Source of the DNA: Nemertoderma westbladi | Taxonomy: Eukaryota > Xenacoelomorpha > Nemertodermatida > Nemertodermatidae | DNA length: 20,276 bases | Direction of reading: 5' to 3' | Assembly (NCBI GenBank): GCA_032718475.1 | Contig: JAUCBJ010002058.1 | Location: 1-20,276 of the forward strand | Shown here: piece after piece, positions 1 to 8,649 of the stretch | How positions within the stretch are numbered: the first letter of the stretch is position 1 | Layout of the letters: every line of letters starts with the position of its first letter | Position numbers and translations under genes: made by a program | The notes under the pieces: generated by a model | The model's input: only the letters and a program-made list of their open reading frames with translations | The model's database searches: none | Told to the model about the DNA's origin: nothing

Positions 1-552
1 GTTATCATCACTCCATCATCATTATGATGATCTAAGGACATGCATAGAACATAGTCAACCACAATTATGAACAAGAATGGTGCAAGTGTGTCTCCATGGA
101 GGACGCCCCATAACACTTCAAATGGTTCTGTGTCACCATCAACAGTAGACACAAATGTTGTTGAACCATCCCATCGTATACTGATCTGATTGCTACAATA
201 ATTTCATCAGGAATCCCATATAATGAAAGTATGCTGAACATACGTGAGCGAGAGACAGAATCAAAGGCCTTGAAGAAGTCAACAAAGATAACAGCCAGAT
301 GCCTGTCTTTCTTTTTTGATAACTCTTCAATTATCCTTCTAAGTGCCAAAATGGGCTCCATGGTCCCACGACCTTTACGGAACCCATTCTGATTTCCACG
401 GAGCAGTCTCTCAATGGGATCCCTGATGCGATTTAATAGAATCCTATTGTATAGCTTTGCAGCAATCGAGATCAATGGAGATTCCCCGAAAAGAACCATA
501 GAGTGTTAGGTTGCCTTTCTTGGGAACTGGCACCAACTTATTTGTTTTCATT
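1..552 (-). pseudogene. LINE reverse transcriptase fragment, truncated copy
   Basis: Read on the minus strand, this is a piece of the same LINE whose long copy lies at 10525-13821. It matches about 12430-12983 of that copy with only a few mismatches by eye. It covers the fingers and motif A part of the reverse transcriptase, including FRKGRGTMEPI and AVIFVDFFKAFDSV, where the long copy has F for V in AVIF-F-D. Two insertions break the frame: one extra base near position 472 and a duplicated GATGG near 175. The match starts abruptly near 552, as expected for a 5'-truncated insertion, and runs off the window at position 1. It is not functional. Confidence 0.93.
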
Positions 553-1182
553 AATTTGGTAATATTTGTTCTCATTAAAATACCATTGTTGTGGTGACAC
601 TGATACCCCTTGGTTGGTATGACAAACCCCGGTCCTCATGTCAAAAGTTTCATTGGTACCTTGGAACTGATCTTGAGTTATCAGTTATCTTGGGATGGGG
701 GGAACAACAAATCTCAATCGCATAGAACTGTAATAAAACTACTCTACAAGATGCTATAAAGTAATATAGATTGTAAAAAATAGATCGAAAATACACATTG
801 AATGTCCTCTAAAAAATACAATTAAAATCATTCAAAATGGACAATTTGAAATTTTATAAACATAATGAACTTATGGTCACCAGACTCCTTTTCTTACAAC
901 CTGGAACATATATCACTCCAATGGTTAAACCACCCTAGGGAGGTGTGATGGTAAACAAATAATATTTTTAAATAGCCGTGGGACAATAAGACCATACTCA
1001 TTCATCATAAATATTTAATATTCGAACCCCTTTTGAAATAGAGCCCTCCAAGTTACAAACAATTCAAATTAATATAGTCTAATAACACAACATCTAATAT
1101 GCTGATACTATGATGAATGTGTTTGTTAAGGAAATACCACCTGATTACCAGTACAGTAATATAGGTAAATAGGACCATGTAT
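553..1182. other. non-coding AT-rich spacer
   Basis: This stretch lies between the LINE fragment and the GPCR stop codon. I see no coding region or RNA gene. It should contain the 3' UTR of the minus-strand GPCR. An ATTAAA hexamer on the minus strand at 1014-1019 is a possible but unproven polyadenylation signal. Confidence 0.5.
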
Positions 1183-1774
1183 TTAATGTTTGCATCTAAC
1201 AATTTCTAGCAATATGTTTCTAAAAGTTTTTGAACTCAATATATACATGTAGAAATTGGTACTCTGATTGAAGCCAATAGACATCTTTGCCAACACACTT
1301 AGTAACTCATATCTAGCAAGATCTTCTGGATTTGTGGCAGTTTTCAATATCATTGACAAATAGGTAAAGGTTCCTGCAGTTATTGCACAAATTACAAATA
1401 CTGTTGATACCAGAATTAATAAAACAGTGGTCTTATCATCAGATTTTCCTGAGTTATTGCAGTTCAATTCCTTCCTCATCTTTAGTCGAAGCTTGAGTTT
1501 ATAAATTATGAATGAATTTAGTAGAATTATAACAAGACATGGAAATCCAGAAAAAACACCAAATATATATACATATAGATAGATCATAAAGTTAGAATTT
1601 GTCATCCACTCTTTATCATGTTCACATACTTCGTTACCAGCATATTTGGTTATGATGAATCCATTTCCACTACATAAGGTATAACTCAGGGTAATAATGA
1701 GTACACTTGTCATTTTGGCTCTCTTTGTTGTGCAGTAACTTCTGGCCTTTATAGGGAATGTGCAATATATAAAC
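1183..1774 (-). CDS. GPCR coding exon 3 (loop 2, TM4-TM7, C-tail)
   Basis: It begins after TTAATTACAG with the last base of the split Arg codon, then FIYCTFPIKA (intracellular loop 2), TM4, the Cys of extracellular loop 2 (NEVCEHD), TM5, a short basic loop 3 (KLKLRLKMRKEL), TM6, TM7 with NFYMY and a short tail ending RCKH before TAA. The coding part extends upstream of the first in-frame ATG at 1713; the 61 bases from 1714 to 1774 are needed for the DRF region. Confidence 0.87.
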
Positions 1775-4700
1775 CTGTAATTAAAAAAATGAGTAATTTT
1801 TATAGATATATTAATTTTATATTGTTAGTTGTGAAGCCACTTGACTAAACCATCCCCAAATAGGGGTGGTCTTTGATCCTGGGAATCCACCAGACTTTAT
1901 ATAGATCCTACCCAGTGGATACTATGCATTATACAGAGGGAACTTTGATCCCTCAAAATAATTCCATTTGTGACAGGCTCTTCTAATCAAAATATAAACA
2001 AATATTTCAAAATGACATAGTCTGGGGATTTAATATAGTTGATTACCAGTTACGTGTATATGAGCACCTTAGTCTGTCAGTGCTTACGGGACGGAATCTT
2101 AAACCTCAGGGTCGCTTTGAACTTAGAACTTGAACTTAGTCGCTTAGAGAACACAAGTTGTTATCAGATCATGAGATGTCTCGAGACAGTTTCTTATGGT
2201 GGCCCATAGTGGCCACTCCTTACTTACACAAAATATTTGCTTGCGGTATTATCAATATGTTCCAAACATATTTCCAAGGTTCCACCTTGGTGTAGTGGTT
2301 GCATTGAATTCACATCTCCTGTAGGTAGTGGGTTCGATCCTCACATGGGCCAGGGCAGTTTTCGTTTCGGCACGAATGCTTTAAAGGGACCAGCCAGGGC
2401 GCATCTCTGCCTTGCATCCTTAAGTGGTAGCTAAATGAGTACTGGAGTTTCCTCTGGGGAGTAAAGTTCTGGGGGGACCGCACTGGAAATAAGTCGTCAG
2501 ACTTTGTGCGTAATCCCTGGCCTAGCGGCCGAAGAAAATTTACTTTTTTTTACTTTACTTATATGTGTGCACATGCGGTTATGCTATGCGAGGGTGCAGT
2601 ATTTCATGTGTGCGCGTGGATATGTGGGGCGAGCGATGAAAGTAAGCGAGCTTAGCATACAGGTACCACTAACTCAATTGGTGTGTCTGTTGTTCTGTTG
2701 ATCTGTTGCTGTCAATTTTAAACGTTAATATCTCAGCCAAATCTCGATAAAATATATCCAAACTTGTACATATGTAGTCTGGCAAAAGTTTAGAAATTTT
2801 CCAAGTTGAATAGCATGGGGTCTTCGTGCAGCATCTGTGTAACTGTCTTGCAGTTATAATAAATTTATTTACCCAAACATTATTAGGCTTGGCATCAGCT
2901 GGTTGCTAGGAGACTGCGGGATATATCAGGTGGGTTTGAAATTCAGCAATACCAGTACAATGCAGCAATAATGTGGCCTTGGCTGGCTGCTTGGGAAGTG
3001 TGGTAGGCCTATTTCACTTTCTTCAGCCATTCCAGCATTTCCAGATTGCAGAGTTCAGAGTATTCAGTTATTCGAGACTATTCAGCCATATCATGTACCG
3101 GTATGGTACATTAATCTTATTAAACATATGTTATACAGTATGGTACCGGTACTGTTTACAGTGGTACTGGTACAGAGTTACCAGTACCGTCTTCAGGTCG
3201 TTGGCGCCACCCACCAATCGGCTCGGCAAAGGCAACCATGGAAGTTTTGAAATTATGTGGACTTAAGACTGACTGACATATTGTCAGGTTGTACCAGCTG
3301 ACCTTTATTCCATGTTCCGGTATCCACTACTGCACTAGGTACCCCAACAGCTCAATACTGCAATACCCAGCAATGTTTTGGAATTGTACCAGTACTCAAA
3401 CAACTCGCCATCAAGGCCACCACCTCTGTCTGTCATAGTGTCGTTGGTAGTTTTTTGGTTGTTTTTTTTTTTGGTTTGGTTTTTTGGTTTTTGGTTGGTA
3501 TTTTTGAGTAGTTTGACTGTGGACTTCTATGACATCGTTGCCAAGCTGCCAATGCGAAATTTTTTTTTAAGTAAAAGTGTGGTTAAATGTTCTTAATTAT
3601 TTATTTAAATTTCTTTTAAGTACCGATTTTGGGATAGAATTGCTCAATTTTAATCTGTATCTAATAACTGCGCCTCGTCCTGCGCAATGGCCCCACAAAC
3701 GTGTTATGTGTGTGCATGCGGTATTTTATGTGTGTGCATGCGGTATTTTATGTGTGTGCATGCGGTATTTTATGTGTGTGCGTGCGGTATTTTGTGTGTG
3801 TGTGTGCGGTATTTTATGTGTGTGTGCGCGGTTATTTTTTGTGCCAGCCACCAAAAATATTAAATGTATTGTGCGCATGAATACACTTGTTACTTAGCAA
3901 CCCTCCTCGTGTAAAATTGTGTATAATAGTCATTGCCTCTATAAAGACATGTCCATTCGTCATTGTACTGTACTTCAATGTAAATAATTGTATTGTATAC
4001 AATTGCTGCTACTCTATTTAGTTGCATACTATAGTTATTAAATGGCTAATTTAAACCAACAAATCAAATTGTATTTTATGGACGGATTAAGCTACTTTGA
4101 AATTGTTCGCCAGCTTGGTTTATGGCACAATATCAATATAAGCTACAAAACACTCCGGCGCCGTTTAAATGACTTACAGTACAATGACCTTCGTGAAATT
4201 ATCAGGAATTTACTGTGGTTGAGGGCGGTCTTGGCGAATCCTAGTGTTATAGACGAATTTGGCATCATCTAAGGAGGGAAGGGTTTTTTGTAACTCGCAA
4301 TCGCAAAGCTGTACGAAAAATATCCTTGTGGAATTAGATCCTGAGGCTAGTGCAATGTACCGGTACATATGGTATGTACTGGTCTGGCAATATATGTTAC
4401 CTTTGATCAGTTGATGCAGAAAGACGAAATAGCCAGGCCTATGCTAGGGATATATTCTCATATCACAAGTTCTACTGGTACACCCAAAACATATGGAAAA
4501 ATATCGGCGTGCACACACATAAAATACCGGATGCAAACACATAAAATCCGCGAACGCACACATTAAATACCGCATGCGCACGTATATTGATAATATCGCA
4601 CGCACGCACACATGAAATACCGCACGCACACACATGAAATACCGCATGCGTACGTATATTAATAATATAGCGCGCGCACACATAAAATCCCGCTAATATT

Positions 4701-7006
4701 TTGAAGCTACTTTACTTAAGACCAAAAGTGACCAAGAAATATATTATGACGTATATGACGTACGACGTATATTGCGGCCAACAGGCCTTTATTCAACGTC
4801 TAAAAGTTCAAACACTCATCCAAACACCGAAAAACAGTAAGGACATTCATTACTGGTAACTAGCAGGGCAGTACTACAGTACATACGTATTCTAACAACG
4901 GTACCGTAGTTCAGTGACATGGGCACACAACTTACTACAACGTATACTGCTAATATTTTGTGTAAGAAAGGAGTAGCGTATATGGACCACCGTAGTTTCT
5001 CTATCTTCAATGTCGCTGAGAACCATAGACTTTTGCTTATTAAAGAGAGCTTGTCAATCAAGTGTTACACGCCGTCTATAAATAAGCAGTAAGTAGAGTC
5101 GTTTCCTCTTTGCCTATTTTATTAAATTTTCATTGCTGTGTAGTACTTTAGTCTTATGTATTACGCTGATGACGATGTAAGTATTATATCGAAACGTCTG
5201 GATTATACATACATAACTAGTTTCATCGTGATCTGCGACCTCGAAAACCCTTATACCATCAAAATTGTAGTTTTTGATACAAGATCTGAAAAATTTCTAA
5301 AATTACATTGTAAAATGGCCCAGGCCAGATAGGGTTAAATGAAAAAAAAATACGTTTATTTGTACCCAAAAATGCGAAATTTGATTTTGAGTCGATAAAA
5401 TGATATCTAAATGTTGACTTTCAAAAAAAATTTTGTTTTGAAAAATAATTTGCTTAATGTTAAAATTTGATTTTCTCAGAATCGTCTTCTTAACCTCAGG
5501 TCGGGTTTCTATATGTGATAAACATATATGATAAAAAATATATTATGTAGTTATATTAGATAGTTTTGAACTTTATTAATTATAATTTACCTGTCCAATG
5601 TCACAGCAACCAATATCCAAATTGCACCAATAGTTGATCCCCAATTATGAATAAAACTCAACTTACAGGTTAGAGCAGAGTAAGATTCAGTGAGGATGCC
5701 AAATAGAGGTAAAGGAACTGCTATAAGAGAATCCCAAATCAAAGAAATTGTGTCCATAATAGCTAAAACCTGATAAAATGTAAATTATACTATTAACTAT
5801 AAACAACCACCCAAGTATGATTTCGAACTTTATTGCAAAAGCACACCATTTCCTCGAATCCATGAAGCAAAGAAAAATCAACTGCTTTTACTAAAATATT
5901 TATCCTTAGCTTAGATAGTGTATTCACAGCGGCCCCGTTTATTTATGTGAGGGAAATTTTGTTTTTTGACCCCAGCCAAATCGAATCCTTAAAAGTGCCC
6001 TGACATTTTGCATGTATACTATGCGCATCTATACTCTCATCATGTGGGCGAGGTCATATCTGAGAAAAATATGGTTTCCATGGCAACGAATATAGAACAA
6101 AGTCTATATAATCCCTCAAATAATATTTATAACTATATTTGTAGCAAAACAACAATAGATACTAACTTTGGGTTTGACAACTCAGAGAGATTAAGGGCTG
6201 AACCGATTGAGGTTAATTATAAAATCTTGTTACTTTGGCAAACAAGGTAAACAATTTAGTAGATAAAGGTGTTGTGATTTGGCACCAACTCCTGATAATG
6301 GTGATGGTCGGCTTGCAATAAAGTACAGTGTTGGAGGACCCAGCAACATGGCGCCCTCTACTGGCGGACCCAGCAACATGGCGCCACCTACTGGCGGACC
6401 CATCAACATGGCACCCAAAGATCTCACAGTCAGCCATACACTTCCCAGTTCATCCTTATTCTCACCAGCAGGCTACCACACTGTACAAGGTTATCTACAG
6501 GCTGATCCTACTGGCAAAAACAGCGCCAGCAATCTTCAGGCCTCATCTCTGCAGGGTTGTACTGGGTTTTGACAATGAGATTTTTCCATGTTGTATAACA
6601 CCTCATTGTCTATGTGTGCTGTGCATAATATAATCATAAGAGTCGTGAAACTCGTTGTCGATCTCTCAATACTGCGATTTTCACAAAAGTCAAACAAAAA
6701 AAGTTAATTAAATTTTGTAAAAGATATAGTTATTACAGTTTTTAAATAAATATGTTAAAAAGGGTAGGAATAAATGAAATGTTACTTTTAATATTAGTTA
6801 CTACCTACCTGGAGGTATGTAGTGGTGCTGGATTGTGGTTTAATCCTTTTCATAACCGCGAACGAAAGACCATTGCTAATACAACCAACAGCAGCAATAG
6901 TAAGTAAACCATATGTTCCAAGAGCAATAGCCAATAAATGCTGCCAGTTCCCCTCCACCCTATCTTGGAAGGACAATGTTGAGTTGTTTTCATCACTATT
7001 TAACAT
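1183..7006 (-). CDS. rhodopsin-like (class A) GPCR, three coding exons
   Basis: Joining 6809-7006, 5591-5769 and 1183-1774 gives 969 nt, a 322-residue seven-transmembrane receptor. Exon phases agree (phase 0 at the first junction, phase 2 at the second) and all borders are GT-AG (CAG|GTAGGT...ATCAG|GTT; ACAG|GTAAAT...TTACAG|GTT). Seen: an N-glycosylation site (NNST) near the N-terminus, TM1 about 23-50 with SNG, TM2 with LAxxD (D72), extracellular Cys101 before TM3, LDRF replacing DRY at 124-127, FPIKA in loop 2, Cys176 in loop 2 outside (disulfide partner), TM5 188-217, TM6 241-266, TM7 284-306 with NFYMY in place of NPxxY, then helix 8 with TFR. The TM6 CWxP motif is replaced by CAIT. The pattern resembles invertebrate neuropeptide receptor expansions (FMRFamide or galanin-like); ligand unknown. 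No frameshift or stop is seen, so the gene looks intact. The start is the first ATG after an in-frame TGA. Confidence 0.88.
2279..2545 (+). mobile_element. tRNA-derived SINE in GPCR intron 2
   Basis: An RNA polymerase III type 2 promoter is visible: A box TGGTGTAGTGG at 2288-2298 and B box GGTTCGATCC at 2331-2340, one base shorter than the consensus. The spacing of about 40 bp fits a tRNA head. A non-tRNA body follows to about 2545, where a T-rich tract begins. Cloverleaf arms are degraded, so this is not a functional tRNA gene. It sits antisense to the GPCR. I could not assign the body to a named SINE superfamily, and clear target-site duplications were not found. Confidence 0.7.
2950..3400. 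repeat. cluster of TACCGGTA / TACCAGTA palindromic words
   Basis: Short self-complementary words built on (GG)TACCGGTA(CC) recur in this part of GPCR intron 2, for example near 3097, 3142-3152, 3163-3173, 3180-3186 and 3389. Another lies at 4357-4366. They could form small hairpins or be the remains of an inverted-repeat element. No gene is seen here; open frames are short and unremarkable. Confidence 0.35.
3702..3833 (+). repeat. 22-bp minisatellite, left block (6 copies)
   Basis: Six tandem 22-bp units of the type TTTTATGTGTGTGCATGCGGTA. Unit boundaries fall at about 3723, 3745, 3767, 3789 and 3811. The last units drift to TGTGTGTGTGCGG and CGCGGTT. The same unit recurs in inverted orientation at 4505-4700, and two degenerate copies in this orientation lie at about 2568-2627. 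Apparent Cys/Val/Phe-rich open frames here are repeat artefacts. Confidence 0.9.
4042..4370 (+). pseudogene. integrase-core family protein, broken N-terminal fragment
   Basis: The 76-residue frame 4042-4272 starts MANLNQQIKLYFMDGLSYFE and has the helix-turn-helix-like pattern YFxxGLSYxEIVxxLxxxH-IxISxxTLRRRL. This matches my recollection of the N-terminus of metazoan proteins with a retroviral-type integrase core (DDE). After the TAA, the text continues in frame as RREGFFVTRNRKAVRKI and then, one frame over, LVELDPEASAM. That resembles the next conserved block of the family (VxRxxVxxILxxLDPEGV). So one stop and one frameshift are visible, and the catalytic core is absent; similarity ends near 4356-4370 at a TACCGGTAC palindrome. 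It may come from a mobile element or a degraded gene copy. The family call is from memory and unverified. Confidence 0.55.
4505..4700 (-). repeat. 22-bp minisatellite, right block, inverted
   Basis: About eight degenerate units related to CCGCATGCACACACATAAAATA, the reverse complement of the left block at 3702-3833. Two units carry a longer variant (CGTATATTGATAATA and CGTATATTAATAATA), giving a higher-order pattern. The two blocks could pair as a long hairpin with a loop of about 670 bases. Open frames rich in Cys, Val and Arg on the minus strand here come from the repeat. Confidence 0.85.
4701..5150. other. non-coding part of GPCR intron 2
   Basis: I see no gene. At 4746-4772 the word GACGTA/TACGTC recurs several times and forms a quasi-palindrome. 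The stretch just before 5154 may belong to the element that carries the hammerhead-like fold, but its limits are not visible. Confidence 0.4.
5154..5216 (+). ncRNA. hammerhead-ribozyme-like fold (Penelope-type remnant)
   Basis: The conserved core CTGATGA lies at 5166-5172 and GAAAC-GTC at 5191-5198. Between them, 5174-5180 pairs with 5184-5190 (GATGTAA with TTATATC, one G-U) to form a 7-bp stem II with a 3-nt loop. Outside, TTATGTAT (5154-5161) pairs perfectly with ATACATAA (5209-5216), and C5164-G5200 and G5165-U5199 extend the core-proximal stem I, leaving an internal loop as in natural type I hammerheads. Stem III is only the self-complementary ACGU, as in minimal dimer-acting hammerheads of Penelope-like elements. 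An extra C at 5173 between CTGATGA and stem II is non-canonical and may reduce activity. No Penelope reverse transcriptase is seen nearby. Confidence 0.5.
5217..5590. other. non-coding AT-rich intron sequence
   Basis: This is A/T-rich intron between the hammerhead-like fold and GPCR exon 2. No gene, RNA or repeat array is seen. The donor of exon 2 (minus strand GTAAAT) occupies 5585-5590. Confidence 0.5.
5591..5769 (-). CDS. GPCR coding exon 2 (TM2 to end of TM3)
   Basis: It is 179 nt with an acceptor TTTTATCAG and a donor ACAG|GTAAAT. It encodes residues 67-125 plus two bases of Arg126. It starts VLAIMD (the TM2 Asp), runs through TM2 and extracellular loop 1, reaches the disulfide Cys in LTCKLSF, and ends in TM3 at TLD-R. 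It carries no internal Met start and is recognised only by the join. Reading it continuously with exons 1 and 3 restores a textbook TM2-TM3-DRF segment, which is strong evidence that the exon is real. Confidence 0.87.
6351..6364 (-). promoter_or_regulatory. CTCF-core-like motif, copy 1
   Basis: The minus strand reads CCAGTAGAGGGCGC, a match at every position to the CTCF core consensus CCASYAGRKGGCRS known from bilaterians. It is part of the 30-bp repeat. Binding is not shown by sequence alone. Confidence 0.4.
6381..6394 (-). promoter_or_regulatory. CTCF-core-like motif, copy 2
   Basis: The minus strand reads CCAGTAGGTGGCGC, again a full match to CCASYAGRKGGCRS. It lies exactly 30 bp from copy 1 in the same orientation. 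It differs from copy 1 only at the degenerate R and K positions. Confidence 0.4.
6809..7006 (-). CDS. GPCR coding exon 1 (N-terminus and TM1)
   Basis: It encodes residues 1-66: a short acidic N-terminus with NNST glycosylation sequon, TM1 with the conserved Asn in SNG, intracellular loop 1 (MKRIKPQSS) and the start of TM2 (TTTYLQ). The donor is CTCCAG|GTAGGT on the minus strand, phase 0. A purely 5'-UTR exon further upstream is possible but not visible. Confidence 0.85.
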
Positions 7007-7310
7007 TTTCCAAGAATTTAAATGATATCAAATTGTATTTGTTTTAAGAATATGGTGTATTTATTAAATAGAATAAAATAGCCTAGCGCTGATGCAAAAC
7101 CATGCAACTTTTGAACGCCCGCCTCAGCTATTTTTCAACGAAATTCAGGTTGTGCTCCATATTTGGAATCCTTGCATGGCCAGCTTTCTAGCAGTACCAA
7201 CTAACAGCTATAAGGTAGAAGAATAGCTGCGGTGTAACTGGTGTAATATCGCTGGAGACACTTTTTTTAAATGCATGTAGCTAAAGATTGAAAGCAAAAA
7301 TAAAAATTCT

Positions 7311-7463
7311 GGCTCACCCAGTACGAGCGCGAGGTCGGGAAATGAAACTATCACTGTTTCAAATTTCATGAAATCTCATTAAGATTTGTAGAACAATTAG
7401 GGGGGTGGTTTATTATTAGGGGGGTGGCTTTATTACGACACTATATTCCGGGACATACATGGT
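7311..7463 (+). repeat. left terminal inverted repeat
   Basis: It shares with the reverse complement of 8509-8648, in order: CTCACCCA, TGAAACTATC, TGTTTCAAATTTCATG, AATCTCATTAAGATTTGTAG, AGGGGGG and GACACTATATTCC-GGACAT. This arm has an extra local duplication of a unit ending AGGGGGGTGG (7395-7430). Confidence 0.8.
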
Positions 7464-8508
7464 ATACTGTGTGACATTTTTTTTAGTTTGGTACCCTTCT
7501 TCTTATGCAGTACAATTGAATGCAATACATTCATTGAGTAAAGTCTCATAAGGGCCCAATTGGAAAGTTTACGTCATTATTGGCGGGTTGTTGTGTTTTA
7601 GTAACCATAGTAACAGGACCATGTTACAAGCAAAGTAATCCAATGCTTAACTGTGCCAGCCTGTTTCGTTAGGCAGCTAGTGCTATTAAGTAAATTGATC
7701 TTTCAATTATATTGGAAGTGTAAATAAGGTTACTTACTAATATCACTGCTATATTACGGATAGCCAGTAATCGTCAAGCAACATGACCTTCCAATAAACT
7801 CTGACACTCTAACATTACCGTGTTATGGATAGTCAGTATTCTTCAAGTATCGTCATGCGTGACCTTTAAATTAGTGGTAGAGTATTTCATAATCTTATGT
7901 CGGTGTTAAAGATAGTTCATTATCTTAAAATATATTCTAATTTATTTTATAAGTATAGAGTTTAAAAGAACACAAGGCTCAAATTCGTTTAGAAATGATT
8001 ACGAACAGTTTATGAATATTTTTCTTCACCAAATTGCTCTTTTTATTGTTGTTATTTAATTACCGTTAATAATGGTTTTCGGATTTGGTTGTCGGCTGTC
8101 GGCTATCGGCTGTCGGTTCTCGGTTGTCGGTGTAACGTTTACACCCGAAATAATCTTATTTTCTGAAATTACTATAAAAATTGTTAAATTATGCAGAATT
8201 TTTCATGCTGTTAGTGCACGATTTTTTTTCGAATATTAGACTGGACTTTTATTTTTGATTTCTATTAATGATTGCTGAAAACAGCTAAACATAAACAAAT
8301 TAAAATTCGTCGTTTAAAAAATCATCAGACATGTATGGTAACAAAAGGTCGACCATGATTTATGATTATTAAACTCCTTTATTATGGAATTATGACAACC
8401 TTCTAAATCTCAATTGAAACAAAAACAAAATACCCCTAGCTCAATAATTAACAATACCAAGTTATACATACTCATTACCTACCAAGTAATTACTAGTAAT
8501 TAACTGCA

Positions 8509-8648
8509 CCATGTCCTGGAATATAGTGTCATTATTCAGGTATCTGCCCCCCTACCCATCCCATTTTTTTCTACAAATCTTAATGAGATTGCATGAAATT
8601 TGAAACATAGATAGTTTCACCTCCCTCCTCCTCCGTGGGTGAGAGAAA
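8509..8648 (-). repeat. right terminal inverted repeat
   Basis: Inverted partner of 7311-7463. It is 13 bp or so shorter because it lacks the duplicated G-rich unit and part of the outer segment. A short open frame starting at 8639 overlaps its end but has no recognisable product. Confidence 0.8.
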
Positions 8649-8649
8649 G

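Larger units (their letters stand above)
6336..6418. repeat. 30-bp tandem repeat, nearly 3 copies
   Basis: Units start at 6336, 6366 and 6396 with GGACCCAGCAACATGGCGCC, followed by CTCTACTGGC or ACCTACTGGC. The third copy diverges after about 22 bp. It is far more GC-rich than its surroundings and lies in GPCR intron 1. Open frames across it on both strands are repeat artefacts. Confidence 0.9.
7311..8648. mobile_element. non-autonomous DNA element with long TIRs
   Basis: About 1.33 kb bounded by imperfect inverted repeats of roughly 145 bp that both begin at the outside with CTCACCCA. The inside is AT-rich and non-coding. It includes a G/T-rich run of CTGTCGG/TCTCGG words (about 8087-8130) and an internal direct repeat (the word GGATAG-CAGTA-TC-TCAAG near 7757 and 7824). 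No transposase is seen, so it would need one in trans. I could not find a convincing target-site duplication, so the exact ends and superfamily are open. It lies upstream of GPCR exon 1 and may overlap its promoter region. Confidence 0.72.

Noticed and set aside
2288-2350. Possible functional tRNA gene
   Set aside because: A and B boxes are present, but acceptor and anticodon arms do not form a proper cloverleaf and the sequence continues into a SINE body.
2237-2434. 65-residue plus-strand open frame
   Set aside because: It lies across the SINE head and body; no protein motif, and the RNA polymerase III boxes explain the sequence better.
3577-3897. Cys/Val-rich 106-residue plus-strand open frame
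   Set aside because: The periodic residues are a translation of the 22-bp minisatellite.
4444-4683. Two overlapping Cys/Arg/Val-rich minus-strand open frames
   Set aside because: Both are translations of the inverted 22-bp minisatellite.
4740-4775. Cluster of TGACGT (CRE-like) words
   Set aside because: It looks like a quasi-palindromic simple sequence deep in an intron; no other sign of a regulatory element.
5687-5881. 64-residue minus-strand open frame overlapping GPCR exon 2
   Set aside because: It is a different frame from the exon; the exon frame joins perfectly with exons 1 and 3.
6213-6633. Open frames on both strands rich in Gly, Pro and Ala
   Set aside because: They are produced by the 30-bp tandem repeat within GPCR intron 1 and have no domain.
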